From assembly GCF_003130795.1 (NCBI RefSeq), contig NZ_CP029352.1, forward strand, positions 62,001 through 126,000: 64,000 nt of DNA, read 5' to 3'. The stretch is from Azospirillum thermophilum (GTDB taxonomy: Bacteria > Pseudomonadota > Alphaproteobacteria > Azospirillales > Azospirillaceae). How positions within the stretch are numbered: the first letter of the stretch is position 1; the number at the start of each line of letters is the position of its first letter. The translations under genes were made by a program, and so were the position numbers. Under the pieces are notes generated by a model, which was given only the letters and a program-made list of their open reading frames with translations, did not search any database and had not been told where the DNA came from. Below, one piece after another: positions 20,035 through 30,282 of this stretch.

Positions 20035-21182
20035 CGGGCCTCCCGGATCATGTTGCGGGCGATGACGAGCTGCTGGATCTGCGTCGTGCCCTCGTAGATG
20101 CGGAACAGCCGCACGTCGCGGAAGAAGCGCTCGATGCCGTAGTCGGCGATGTAGCCGGCGCCGCCATGGATCTGCACCGCCCGGTCGGCGACGCGCCCGA
20201 CCATCTCGGCGCAGAACAGCTTGCAGCAGGCGGCATCGGTGCTGACGGTCTGCCCGGCATCCTTCCTGCGCGCCGTCTCCAGCACCATGCAGCGGCCGGC
20301 ATAGGCCTCGGTCCGGCTGTCGGCCAGCATCGCCTGGACGAGCTGGAATTCGGCGATCGGCTGGCCGAACTGCTTGCGCTCCATGGCGTAGGCGAGGCTG
20401 TCGCGGATCAGCCGCTCGGCCGCCCCGACGCAGACGGCGGAGATGTGCAGGCGGCCGCGGTCCAGTACCTTCATCGCCGTCTTGAAGCCCTGCCCCTCCT
20501 TGCCGCCCAGGATGGCGCTGGCCGGGACGCGGCAGTCCTCGAAGATCACGTCGCAGGTGTGGGCGCCCTTCTGGCCCATCTTCCGGTCGTTGGGGCCGAG
20601 CGACAGGCCGGGGGTTCCGGCCTCCACCAGGAAGGCGCTGACGCCGCGGGCGTCCCGGCTTTCCAGGTCGGTCCGGGCGAAGACGGTGAACAGGCCGGCG
20701 TGCGGCGCGTTGGTGATGTAGCGCTTGGTGCCGTTCAGGACGTAATGGTCGCCGTCGCGCCGGGCGGTGGTGCGCAGCGAGCCGGCGTCGGAGCCGGCCT
20801 CCGGCTCGGTCAGCGCGAAGGAGCCGATGATCTCGCCGGCGGCCATCCCGGGCAGGTATCGGCGCTTCTGCTCCTCGGTGCCGTCGATGACGATCCCCTG
20901 CGAGCCGATGCCGTTGTTCGTCCCGATCAGCGAGCGGAAGGCCGGGGAGGTCTGGCCGATCTGGAAGGCGACCTGCACCTCCTCCTCCATCGACAGGCCG
21001 AGCCCGCCATACTCCTCCGGGATGGACAGGCCGAACAGGCCCATCGCGCGCATCTCCTCGACGATCGCCGGGGGAATCTCGTCCTCTTCCGCGACCTTGT
21101 GCTCCAGCGGCACCAGCCGCTCGCGCACGAAGCGCGACAGCGTGTCGAGAAGCTGGTCCAAGACGTCCTTTTCCAAAGCCAT
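20031..21182 (-). CDS. Acyl-CoA dehydrogenase
   Basis: The 383-residue flavoprotein shows the ACAD segments FALTEPEAGSDAGSLRTTA (FAD and acyl-CoA site), QIHGGAGYIADYGIERFFRD and the C-terminal catalytic Glu in RIYEGTTQIQQ. It introduces the alpha,beta double bond that the enoyl-CoA hydratase in the same operon would hydrate. The ATG at 21182 with GGAG upstream was chosen; an N-terminal extension to 21281 is low-complexity and lacks a ribosome site. It is the first gene of the 11.5-21.2 kb operon. Confidence 0.93.
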   Translation of the reverse strand: MALEKDVLDQLLDTLSRFVRERLVPLEHKVAEEDEIPPAIVEEMRAMGLFGLSIPEEYGGLGLSMEEEVQVAFQIGQTSPAFRSLIGTNNGIGSQGIVIDGTEEQKRRYLPGMAAGEIIGSFALTEPEAGSDAGSLRTTARRDGDHYVLNGTKRYITNAPHAGLFTVFARTDLESRDARGVSAFLVEAGTPGLSLGPNDRKMGQKGAHTCDVIFEDCRVPASAILGGKEGQGFKTAMKVLDRGRLHISAVCVGAAERLIRDSLAYAMERKQFGQPIAEFQLVQAMLADSRTEAYAGRCMVLETARRKDAGQTVSTDAACCKLFCAEMVGRVADRAVQIHGGAGYIADYGIERFFRDVRLFRIYEGTTQIQQLVIARNMIREAR

Positions 21183-21478
21183 TCTCGTCTCCGTCCCGGG
21201 AGCGCCGGCGCCCCGTCCCCGTCTGCCGCCCCAGTGTCCGGGTGCCGGCAAGGACGCCGCTCCTTTGTTCGCTGGGGACACTGACAGACCGCCGGAGCCG
21301 AGTCAACGGCAATGAAATTTAATTCCGTATGGTGAAACTTGTTCCGCTTTACCGTCGGATTCGCCGGGACGACAGGGGGCGCAGGGCCGCCCCGCGTCCG
21401 GCCGCTCTTGCCAGGAGGCGGCGCGCTGCTACGCTCTTGCGCAATTCCCGGACCACCGGGACCACAGGAGGGACAGGC
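21183..21478. promoter_or_regulatory. Divergent promoter region of catabolic operon and GST gene
   Basis: About 296 bases with no supported gene. The middle (21301-21355) is AT-rich compared with its surroundings and includes GAAATTTAATTCC, a likely -10/-35 zone for one or both divergent transcripts. A loose inverted repeat surrounds GGTGAAAC and GCTTTACC. No dedicated regulator gene is adjacent to the catabolic operon. Confidence 0.4.
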
Positions 21479-22177
21479 ATGATCGAGCTGTATTACTGGC
21501 CGACGCCGAACGGCCATAAGATCACGATCTTCCTCGAGGAGGCCGGCCTCGATTACGAGATCAAGCCGGTGGACATCCGCACCGGCGACCAGTTCAAGCC
21601 GGAATTCCTGGCCTTTTCGCCGAACAACCGCATGCCGGCGATCATCGACCGCGCGCCGGCCGACGGCGGCGAGCCGATCAGCGTCTTCGAATCCGGTGCC
21701 ATCCTGCTCTATCTGGCGGAGAAGACCGGCAAGTTCCTGCCCTCCGACATCCGCGGCCGGAAGACGGTGACGGAGTGGCTGTTCTGGCAGATGGGCGGGC
21801 TCGGCCCGATGGCCGGGCAGAACCACCATTTCACGCAGTATGCGCCGGAAAAGATTCCTTACGCCATCGACCGCTATGTGAAGGAGACCGGCCGGCTCTA
21901 CGGCGTGATGAACAAGCGCCTCGCCGACAACGCCTATCTGGCCGGCGCCGATCTCTCGATCGCCGACATGGCCTGCTATCCCTGGATCGTCCCGCACGAA
22001 CGCCAGCAGCAGAACCTGGACGATTTCCCCCACCTGAAGCGCTGGTTCGAGGGGATCAAGGCGCGCCCGGCCGTGGTCCGCGCCTATGAGAAGGGCGTGG
22101 TGCTCGCCACCACCCCGACGGTGACGGAGGAGAGCAAGAAGATCCTCTTCGGCCAGTCCGCCTCGACGGTGCGCTGA
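21479..22177 (+). CDS. yfcG: Glutathione S-transferase family disulfide-bond oxidoreductase, YfcG-like
   Basis: The 232-residue protein is close to Escherichia coli YfcG over its length: YYWPTPNGHKITIFLEEAGL at the N-terminus with the Thr9 and Asn11 equivalents of the YfcG active site, ESGAILLYLAEKTG for glutathione binding, and WLFWQMGGLGPMAGQNHHF. YfcG uses two glutathione molecules and has GSH-dependent disulfide reductase activity. ACAGGAGGGAC precedes the ATG. It is monocistronic, ended by a strong GC hairpin. Confidence 0.9.
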   Translation: MIELYYWPTPNGHKITIFLEEAGLDYEIKPVDIRTGDQFKPEFLAFSPNNRMPAIIDRAPADGGEPISVFESGAILLYLAEKTGKFLPSDIRGRKTVTEWLFWQMGGLGPMAGQNHHFTQYAPEKIPYAIDRYVKETGRLYGVMNKRLADNAYLAGADLSIADMACYPWIVPHERQQQNLDDFPHLKRWFEGIKARPAVVRAYEKGVVLATTPTVTEESKKILFGQSASTVR

Positions 22178-22196
22178 CCGGCGCGGTCCGGTCCCT

Positions 22197-22226
22197 CTCC
22201 CGCCCCGCCCGCGCGGGGTGCGGGAG
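22197..22226. terminator. Bidirectional GC-rich terminator hairpin
   Basis: CTCCCGC (22197-22203) pairs with GCGGGAG (22220-22226), and the inner CCCCG (22204-22208) with CGGGG (22214-22218). It lies between the convergent stops of the GST gene and the sigma-54 regulator gene, so it can serve both strands. U tracts are weak. Confidence 0.6.
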
Positions 22227-22234
22227 GCCCCGGC

Positions 22235-23740
<1,506 letters not shown>

Positions 23741-23896
23741 CGTAATCCATCCCGGAAAGACAAGGGAAGCCACGCCTCCGGCAGGCCCCCGGCATAGGCC
23801 GGGGACTTGACGGAACCCGCTCCAGTCCCGGCGGATGCCGCCGGGCATCTCGCCGAAAGTGATACAACCGGAAATCCGGACGGCCCGGCGCCCGGC

Positions 23897-24871
23897 CTAT
23901 CGCCGGGGCAGGCGGGCCAGCAGCTCGCCGACGATGCCCCGGCGGAAGACCAGCACGCAGACCACGAAGATGGCGCCGATCACCACCGGCACCGGCAGGC
24001 TGGTGGAGGCGAGATAGCTTTCCAGCGTCACCACGATCGCCGCCCCGACCACCGGGCCGAACAGGGTGCCCATGCCGCCGAGCAGCGTCATCAGCACCAC
24101 CTCGCCCGACATCTGCCACGTCACGTCGGTCAGCGAGGCGAGCTGGAAGACGATCGCCTTGGTCCCGCCGGCCAGCCCCGCCAGTCCGGCCGACAGCACG
24201 AAGGCGAGAAGCTTGTAGCGCTCCGTCCGGTAGCCGAGCGAGACCGCCCGCGGCTCGTTCTCGCGGATCGCCTTCAGCACCTGGCCGAAGGGCGAGTTCA
24301 CCGTCCGCCAGATCAGCGCGAAGCCGGCCACGAAGATCGCCAGCACCGTGTAGTACATGGCGAGCGGCTGGTTGAGGTCGATGGCACCGAACAGCAGGCC
24401 GCGCGGCACGCCCTGGATGCCGTCCTCGCCGCCGGTGAACTTGAGCTGCAGCGCCAGGAAGAACACCATCTGGCTCAGCGCCAGCGTGATCATCGCGAAG
24501 TAGATGCCCTGCCGGCGGATGGCGAGCGCACCGAACACCAGCCCCATGGCCGCCGCCACCGCGGTGCCCAGCAGGATGCCGAGCTCCGGCGCCAGCCCCC
24601 ACACCTTCACCGCATGGGCGGTGACATAGGCGGCCGAGCCGAAGAAGGCGGCATGGCCGAAGCTGAGCAGCCCGGCGAAGCCGATCAGCAGGTTGAAGGC
24701 GCAGGCGAACAGCGCGAAGCACAGCACCTTCATCAGGAAGACGGGATAGAGGGCGAAGGGGGCGGCCACGGCGATCAGCAGGCCGGCCCCGCAGAGCAGC
24801 GCGGCGCGCATCAGGCGCCCGTTCTGGTCGGGAAATGTGGTCACGGGCGAAACATCCGATTGTGCGGTCAT
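23897..24871 (-). CDS. livM: Liv-type ABC transporter permease (LivM-like), second system
   Basis: The 324-residue permease has LivM landmarks: LLIGFAGLLSFGHAAFFGSA and the ATPase-contact loop KAIRENEPRAVSLGYRTERY. An N-terminal hydrophilic segment of about 20 residues precedes the first membrane helix. It follows livH by 3 bp. A 156-bp gap separates it from the regulator gene downstream. Sequence differs clearly from the livM at 15204, so the two importers are not recent duplicates. Confidence 0.92.
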   Translation of the reverse strand: MTAQSDVSPVTTFPDQNGRLMRAALLCGAGLLIAVAAPFALYPVFLMKVLCFALFACAFNLLIGFAGLLSFGHAAFFGSAAYVTAHAVKVWGLAPELGILLGTAVAAAMGLVFGALAIRRQGIYFAMITLALSQMVFFLALQLKFTGGEDGIQGVPRGLLFGAIDLNQPLAMYYTVLAIFVAGFALIWRTVNSPFGQVLKAIRENEPRAVSLGYRTERYKLLAFVLSAGLAGLAGGTKAIVFQLASLTDVTWQMSGEVVLMTLLGGMGTLFGPVVGAAIVVTLESYLASTSLPVPVVIGAIFVVCVLVFRRGIVGELLARLPRR

Positions 24872-24874
24872 GGC

Positions 24875-25762
24875 TCAGCGCTCCCGTCCGAACAGGCCGG
24901 CAGGCTTGATCATCAGCACCACGGCCATGATGACGAAGACGACGATGTTGGAGGCCTCGGGGTAGAAGACCTTGGTCAGCCCCTCCAGAAGCCCCAGCGA
25001 CAGGCCGGTGACGATGGCGCCGAGGATCGAGCCCATGCCGCCGATCACCACCACCGCGAACACCACGATGATCAGGTTCGAGCCCATCAGCGGGCTGACC
25101 TGGTAGATCGGCGCCGCCAGCACCCCGGCGAAGCCGGCCAGCGCGACGCCGAAGGCGTAGGTCATCGACACCATCACCGGCACGTTGATGCCGAAGGCCT
25201 GCACCAGCGTCGGGTTCTCGGTCGCCGCCCGCAGATAGGCGCCGAGCCGCGTGCGCTCGATGGCGTACCAGGTGCCGAAGCACACCACCAGCGAGGCGAC
25301 CACCACCCAGCCGCGGTAGTTGGGCAGGAACATGAAGCCGAGGTTCTGGCCGCCGCGCAGCATCTCCGGGATCGGGTAGGGCTGGCCGGAGACGCCGTAG
25401 AAATGGCGGAAGGCGCCCTCGAAGATCAGCGCCAGCCCGAAGGTCAGCAGCAGGCCGTAGAGGTGGTCGACCTTGTAGAGCCGGCGCAGCATGGTGCGCT
25501 CCAGCACCAGCCCGATGGCGCCGACCACGATGGGCGAGAGGATCAGCGCGATCCAGTAGTTGATGCCGAGATAGGTCAGCAGCAGCCAGGCGACGAAGGC
25601 GCCGACCATGTAGAGGGCGCCGTGCGCCATGTTGACGACGTTCAGCATCCCGAAGATCACCGCCAGCCCGAGGCTGAGCAGCGCGTAGAAGGAGCCGTTG
25701 ATCAGCCCCAGAAGAAGCTGGCCGAACAGCGCCTGGGGCGGAATCCCCAGAATGGTGGACAT
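24875..25762 (-). CDS. livH: Liv-type ABC transporter permease (LivH-like), second system
   Basis: The 295-residue permease carries LAVIFGMLNVVNMAHGALYM, the LivH core motif, and the loop RAATENPTLVQAFGINVPVM. It begins MSTILGIPPQALFGQLLLGL. It is 85 bp downstream of the binding-protein stop, separated from it by a 40-base perfect palindrome, and 3 bp upstream of livM. Confidence 0.93.
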   Translation of the reverse strand: MSTILGIPPQALFGQLLLGLINGSFYALLSLGLAVIFGMLNVVNMAHGALYMVGAFVAWLLLTYLGINYWIALILSPIVVGAIGLVLERTMLRRLYKVDHLYGLLLTFGLALIFEGAFRHFYGVSGQPYPIPEMLRGGQNLGFMFLPNYRGWVVVASLVVCFGTWYAIERTRLGAYLRAATENPTLVQAFGINVPVMVSMTYAFGVALAGFAGVLAAPIYQVSPLMGSNLIIVVFAVVVIGGMGSILGAIVTGLSLGLLEGLTKVFYPEASNIVVFVIMAVVLMIKPAGLFGRER

Positions 25763-25794
25763 GTCCGTCTCCCTGCAGTCTTTATGGTGATTTG

Positions 25795-25834
25795 CCGGAG
25801 GGGCGGGACCGGCGCGCCGGTCCCGCCCCTCCGG
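25795..25834. repeat. 40-base perfect palindrome between binding-protein gene and livH
   Basis: The sequence from CCGGAGGGGCGGGACCGGCG to its exact complement is self-complementary over all 40 bases. On the minus strand it lies 13 bases after the binding-protein stop and before livH. As RNA it would form a hairpin of about 18 bp with a CGCG loop. No U tract follows, so a role in 3'-end protection of the binding-protein message or partial termination is more likely than full termination. Confidence 0.75.
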
Positions 25835-25847
25835 ATCGGTCGGTCCG

Positions 25848-27050
25848 TTACTTCACCAGCGGGCAGCCGCTCTTGGCCGGGTCGAGGTAGGCCTGTTCCG
25901 CCGGGATCGTCTTGACGATCTCGTAATAGTCCCAGGCGCCCCTGGACTCGTTCGGCTTCTTCACGCGGACCAGATACATGTCGTGGAACATGCGGCCGTT
26001 GGCGGCGACCTTGCCGTTCTTGGCGAACATGTCCTGGACCGGCAGCTCCCTCATCTTGGCGGCCACCTTGTCGGGATCGTCGCCACCGGCCGCCTCGACC
26101 GCCTTCAGGTAATGGCGGACCGCGGAATAGACGCCGGCCTGGACCATCGTCGGCTTCTTGCCGGCCTTCGCCTCGAACTTCTTCGACCACTCGCGGGTCT
26201 GGTCGTCGAGGTCCCAGTAGAAGCCCTCGGTGAACATCAGGCCCTGCGCCGCCTGCAGGCCCAGCGCATGGATGTCGGTGATGAACAGCAGCAGCCCGGC
26301 GAGGCTCTGGCCGCCCTGGGTGATGCCGAACTCGGCCGCCTGCTTGACCGCGTTGGTCGCGTCGGCGCCGGCGTTGGCGAGGCCGATCACCTGGGCCTGC
26401 GACGCCTGCGCCTGCAGCAGGAAGGAGGAGAAGTCGGCGGTGCCCAGCGGATGGCGCACGCTGCCGGCGACCGTGCCGCCGAGCTGCTTGACCATCTTGG
26501 TGGTCTCCTCCTCCAGCGACTGGCCGAAGGCGTAGTCGGCGGTGACGAAGTACCAGCTCTTCTTGCCCTGCTCCATCAGCGCCCGGCCGGTGCCCGCCGC
26601 CATGGCGTAGTTGTCGTAGGCCCACTGGAAGCCGTAGGGGCTGCACTGGGCGCCGGTCAGCGCGGTGGCGCCGGGACCGGACATCAGGAAGATGCGCTTC
26701 TTGTCGCGGGTGATGCCCTGCACCGCCAGCGCCGCCGCCGAGTTCGGCACGTCGGCGATGACGTCGACATTCTCGGCGTCCACCCATTCGCGCGCCTTGC
26801 TGGCGGCGATGTCGGCCTTGTTCTGGTGGTCGGCGACGACGATCTCGATCGGCGCGCCGGCGACCTTGTTGCCGAACTCCTCGGCCGCCATGCGGGCGGC
26901 GATGGCCGAGCCCTCGCCCGCCAGGTCGGCATAGATTCCGGAGCGGTCGTTCAGCACGCCGATCTTGACGGTGTTGTTGGACACCTGCGCGGTGGCGGCG
27001 GTGGAGGCCAGGGCCATCAGCGCGGTGCCGGCCAGAAGAAGCATACGCAT
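25848..27050 (-). CDS. Liv-type ABC transporter substrate-binding protein, second system
   Basis: The 400-residue precursor starts MRMLLLAGTALMALASTAAT with a Sec signal peptide cleaved near TAQV. The mature domain is a type I periplasmic-binding protein: KIGVLNDRSGIYADLAGEGS, PNSAAALAVQGITRDKKRIF and GQSLAGLLLFITDIHALG. The sequence resembles the family annotated as ABC transporter substrate-binding proteins for urea/amide-like or aromatic compounds, so branched-chain amino acids are only one option. A longer frame to 27104 would place 18 charged residues before the signal peptide and was rejected. Confidence 0.92.
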   Translation of the reverse strand: MRMLLLAGTALMALASTAATAQVSNNTVKIGVLNDRSGIYADLAGEGSAIAARMAAEEFGNKVAGAPIEIVVADHQNKADIAASKAREWVDAENVDVIADVPNSAAALAVQGITRDKKRIFLMSGPGATALTGAQCSPYGFQWAYDNYAMAAGTGRALMEQGKKSWYFVTADYAFGQSLEEETTKMVKQLGGTVAGSVRHPLGTADFSSFLLQAQASQAQVIGLANAGADATNAVKQAAEFGITQGGQSLAGLLLFITDIHALGLQAAQGLMFTEGFYWDLDDQTREWSKKFEAKAGKKPTMVQAGVYSAVRHYLKAVEAAGGDDPDKVAAKMRELPVQDMFAKNGKVAANGRMFHDMYLVRVKKPNESRGAWDYYEIVKTIPAEQAYLDPAKSGCPLVK

Positions 27051-27187
27051 GGTTCGTCTCTTTCCCTCGGTTTTCTCGGGTGTCGTTGCGGTCAGCGTCG
27101 GCAAGGCCCGGGGTGCCGCGCCGCCCTCCCGTCCCGCGGGAATGGCGGCGCGCCCTCGTTCATCCTGTCGTTGGAAAGGGCCCGACC

Positions 27188-27902
<715 letters not shown>

Positions 27903-27910
<8 letters not shown>

Positions 27911-28658
27911 GTCCCGTCCCCATGTAGGCTTCCATCACCTGGGCGTTCTTCGAGACCACCTCGTACGGCCCTTCGGCCAGGATTTCGCCGCGGCGCAGCA
28001 CGGTGATGGTGTCGGACAGATGCGCCACCACCGACAGGTTGTGTTCGACCATCAGCACGGTGCGGTCGGCGGCGACCCGCTTGATGAGCTGGGCGGTGCG
28101 CTCGATGTCCTCGTGGCCCATGCCGGCCAGCGGCTCGTCCAGCAGCATCACCTCGGGATCGAGCGCCAGCGTGGTGGCGATCTCCAGCGCGCGCTTGCGG
28201 CCATAGGGCAGCTCGGCCGCCAGATGGCCGGACCAGGGGGTGAGGTTCACCGCCTCGATCAGTTCCACCGCCCGGTCGTGCAGGGCGTGCAGGCTCGATT
28301 CGGACTTCCAGAAATGGAAGCTGGTGCCGAGCGGCCGCTGCAGGGCTACGCGGACGTTCTCCAGCACCGTCAGGTGCGGGAAGACCGCCGAGATCTGGAA
28401 GGACCGCACCAGCCCCATCCGGGCGATGTCCGCCGGCCTGGCGCGCGTGATGTCGCGGCCCTTGTAGAGGATCTGGCCGCTGGTCGGGGTGAGGAACTTG
28501 GTGAGCAGGTTGAACACCGTGCTCTTGCCGGCGCCGTTCGGCCCGATCAGCGCATGGATGGTGCCGCGGCGGACCTGGAGATCCACCTCCTTCACCGCAA
28601 CGAAGCCCTTGAACTCCTTCGAGAGTCCACGGGCCTCCAGAATGATGTCGTCGGTCAT
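27903..28658 (-). CDS. livG: Liv-type ABC transporter ATP-binding protein (LivG-like), second system
   Basis: The 251-residue ATPase has Walker A ALIGPNGAGKSTVFN, MGLVRSFQISAVFPHLTVLE and Walker B VMLLDEPLAGMG. The region before Walker B reads ELPYGRKRALEIATTLAL, the usual LivG form with PYG in place of LSGG. The ATG at 28658 (MTDDIILEARG) has GGAGGAG upstream; a 20-residue extension to 28718 is Arg/Glu-rich and lies in the leader. It is the first gene of the operon driven by the sigma-54-type promoter at 28802-28817. Confidence 0.92.
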
Positions 28659-28801
28659 GGGTCCGGTCTTCTCCTCCCTGTCGCTCTCGGTTCTTGCGCC
28701 TTCGCGTTTTCCGGCCACGTTTTCCGGCCGCGTCTTCCAGCCGGCCCGGCTTCCCCGTCCGGCCGCGGCTGCACTCCCTCGGGACGCTGTGCCGTTTCAT
28801 A

Positions 28802-28817
28802 AGCACGCCGCATGCCA
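28802..28817 (-). promoter_or_regulatory. Sigma-54 -24/-12 promoter for livG-livF-SBP-livH-livM-regulator operon
   Basis: Read on the minus strand the site is TGGCATGCGGCGTGCT. It has the invariant GG and GC separated by exactly 10 bases and agrees with the consensus TGGCACG-N4-TTGCW at all but two of the defined positions. It lies about 145 bases before the livG ATG. The operon encodes its own sigma-54 activator, which strengthens the call. Confidence 0.75.
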
Positions 28818-28893
28818 AACTATGCGTGCAGGAAACGGATGCCCGAGATTCCTCGACTCCCGCCCGGCCGGCTCCTCTCGTATACAAATCATC

Positions 28894-28943
28894 AAGTGTC
28901 TTGAGTGTCGGTTTCCCGGACACTCTGTCTTGCCAACATGACA
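28894..28943. promoter_or_regulatory. Candidate upstream activator sites of the sigma-54 promoter
   Basis: GAGTGTC (28903-28909) and GACACTC (28919-28925) form a perfect 7-bp inverted repeat with a 9-base spacer. Additional half-sites flank it: AAGTGTC (28894-28900) and a TGTC...TGACA pair (28926-28943). The centre is about 100 bases upstream of the -24 element, the usual distance for enhancer-binding proteins. Confidence 0.55.
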
Positions 28944-29044
28944 CCATACGCCACCGTCGGCGCAAGCCCCGCGTGGACCGGCGCCGGCCCGCCGGCCGGA
29001 TTCCCGGCTTGCCAAACCGGCCACGTCCTGCAATTGTGCCGGAC

Positions 29045-29268
29045 CGATGGTGCCTCGCCGCCCGAATGGGGGGCGGGGGTAAAAGGGAATGCGGTCCGGG
29101 TCCGGCGACGGTCCCAAAGCCGCGGCTGCCCCCGCAACTGTGTGCGGCGAGCTCTCCCTTCGCGACGCCGGCGGCCCGACGGGCCGATCGGCAGCCACTG
29201 GCCCGGAACCGGGCCGGGAAGGCAGCGAGGGAGGAGCGACGACCCGCGAGCCAGGAAACCTGCCATCG
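29045..29268 (+). promoter_or_regulatory. Cobalamin riboswitch
   Basis: The conserved parts appear in order: closing stem CGATGG (29045-29050) paired with CCATCG (29263-29268), the GGTGCC element directly after it, AAAAGGGAATGCGGT in the core (about 29081-29094), CCCGCAACTGTG, and the B12 box AGCCAGGAAACCTGCC (29249-29264). It precedes cbtB, a cobalt-transport gene, and heads the cobalamin island, so adenosylcobalamin binding should repress translation or transcription of the genes downstream. Confidence 0.95.
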
Positions 29269-29287
29269 CCACCGTGCAACCACCAGC

Positions 29288-29307
29288 TCCCGCCGGGTGT
29301 GGCGGGA
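29288..29307 (+). promoter_or_regulatory. Expression-platform hairpin next to the cbtB ribosome site
   Basis: TCCCGCC (29288-29294) pairs with GGCGGGA (29301-29307) around GGGTGT. The 3' arm runs into the ribosome site AAGGGA just before the cbtB ATG at 29315. This placement suggests translational control by masking the ribosome site when B12 is bound. There is no U tract, which argues against an intrinsic terminator. Confidence 0.6.
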
Positions 29308-29314
29308 AGGGACC

Positions 29315-29497
29315 ATGACCATGCTGAATTCCGCCATCCGTTCCGGCGCCGCCTCTTCCGTCCAGACCGTCGCCGCAGCCTTCGGCGCCTTCCTGCTGGG
29401 CGCCTTCATCCTGTTCGGCGTCGGCTTCGCGCAGCCGCAGGCGATCCACGACGCCGCCCACGACGGCCGTCACTCCTTCGCCTTCCCCTGCCACTGA
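29315..29497 (+). CDS. cbtB: Cobalt transporter subunit CbtB
   Basis: The 60-residue protein has one membrane helix (about residues 19-39, VAAAFGAFLLGAFILFGVGF) followed by a His-rich periplasmic tail, AIHDAAHDGRHSFAFPCH. That is the CbtB architecture, where the histidines are thought to bind cobalt. It lies directly after the riboswitch and 10 bp before cbtA. Two in-frame ATG (29315 and 29321) follow the AAGGGA site; the first is preferred. Confidence 0.92.
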   Translation: MTMLNSAIRSGAASSVQTVAAAFGAFLLGAFILFGVGFAQPQAIHDAAHDGRHSFAFPCH

Positions 29498-29507
29498 GCG
29501 TCTCTCC

Positions 29508-30278
29508 ATGACGCTGTTCCGGCGGCTCTTCGTAGCCGCCCTGGTCGCGGGCGTGCTCTCCGGCACGGCCGCGTCCGTCGTTCAGCGCGTGACGACCGTC
29601 CCGCTGATCCTCGAAGCCGAACGCTACGAGGTGGTGACCACCTCCCCCCCCGTGGCCCCGACCCAGTTGACCCCGGCCGCCCCGGCGCATGCCGGCCATG
29701 ACGGCGCGGGACATGCCGCCCATCCGGCCCCCGTGCGCGAGCTGGGCGAGGCCGTGCCCGAGACGGCGGAGGAGGCGTTCCAGCGCCTGTGGCTGACGGT
29801 GGCGACCAACCTGCTGGTCGGCATCGGCTATGCCCTGCTGGTCGCCGGCGCCATGCTGCTGGTCCGGGCCCCGGTGGATGCCCGCCGCGGGCTGGTCTGG
29901 GGCCTCGGCGGCTTCATCGCCTTCGCGCTCGCTCCCGCCACCGGCCTGCCGCCCGAGCTGCCGGGCATGGGCGGGGCGGAGCTGGAGGCGCGCCAGATCT
30001 GGTGGCTCGCCGCTGCCTTCTGCGCCACTGCCGGCCTGTTCGCCGTCGCCTTCGCCCGCAACCGGCTGGTGGTGGCCGCCGGCGTGGTCGTCGCCGCCCT
30101 GCCGCATCTGGTCGGCGCCCCCCATCCCGAGAGTGCGGCCGGCGCCGTCCCGCCGGAGATGGCGGCGCGCTTCGCCGTGCTGTCGCTGGGCACCGCCGCC
30201 CTGTTCTGGGCCCTGCTGGGCAGCGCCTGCGGGGCCATGATGCAGCGGGTGCTCGGCCGCCCGGACGAGGAGGCGTGA
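29508..30278 (+). CDS. cbtA: Cobalt transporter subunit CbtA
   Basis: The 256-residue membrane protein has about five helices. A first helix (LFVAALVAGVLSGTAASVVQ) is followed by a His-rich loop with HAGHDGAGHAAH, which fits metal binding, and later helices contain RRGLVWGLGGFIAFALAPAT and PPELPGMGGAELEARQIWW, both typical of CbtA. It works with CbtB as a B12-regulated cobalt uptake system. cobW starts 4 bp after its stop. Confidence 0.93.
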   Translation: MTLFRRLFVAALVAGVLSGTAASVVQRVTTVPLILEAERYEVVTTSPPVAPTQLTPAAPAHAGHDGAGHAAHPAPVRELGEAVPETAEEAFQRLWLTVATNLLVGIGYALLVAGAMLLVRAPVDARRGLVWGLGGFIAFALAPATGLPPELPGMGGAELEARQIWWLAAAFCATAGLFAVAFARNRLVVAAGVVVAALPHLVGAPHPESAAGAVPPEMAARFAVLSLGTAALFWALLGSACGAMMQRVLGRPDEEA

Positions 30279-30282
30279 GGCC

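Noticed and set aside
20035..21312. Upstream extension of the CoA ligase frame across the acyl-CoA dehydrogenase gene
   Set aside because: The extension is an alternate-frame reading of the dehydrogenase; the ligase motifs begin only after the GTG at 20034.
27090..27130. Second sigma-54-like element (GGCAC ... TTGC, minus strand) before the binding-protein gene
   Set aside because: The GG and GC are three bases too far apart for a -24/-12 promoter.
28797..29566. Several overlapping frames on both strands across the riboswitch
   Set aside because: They cross the conserved riboswitch core and the sigma-54 promoter and show no ribosome site or family motif.
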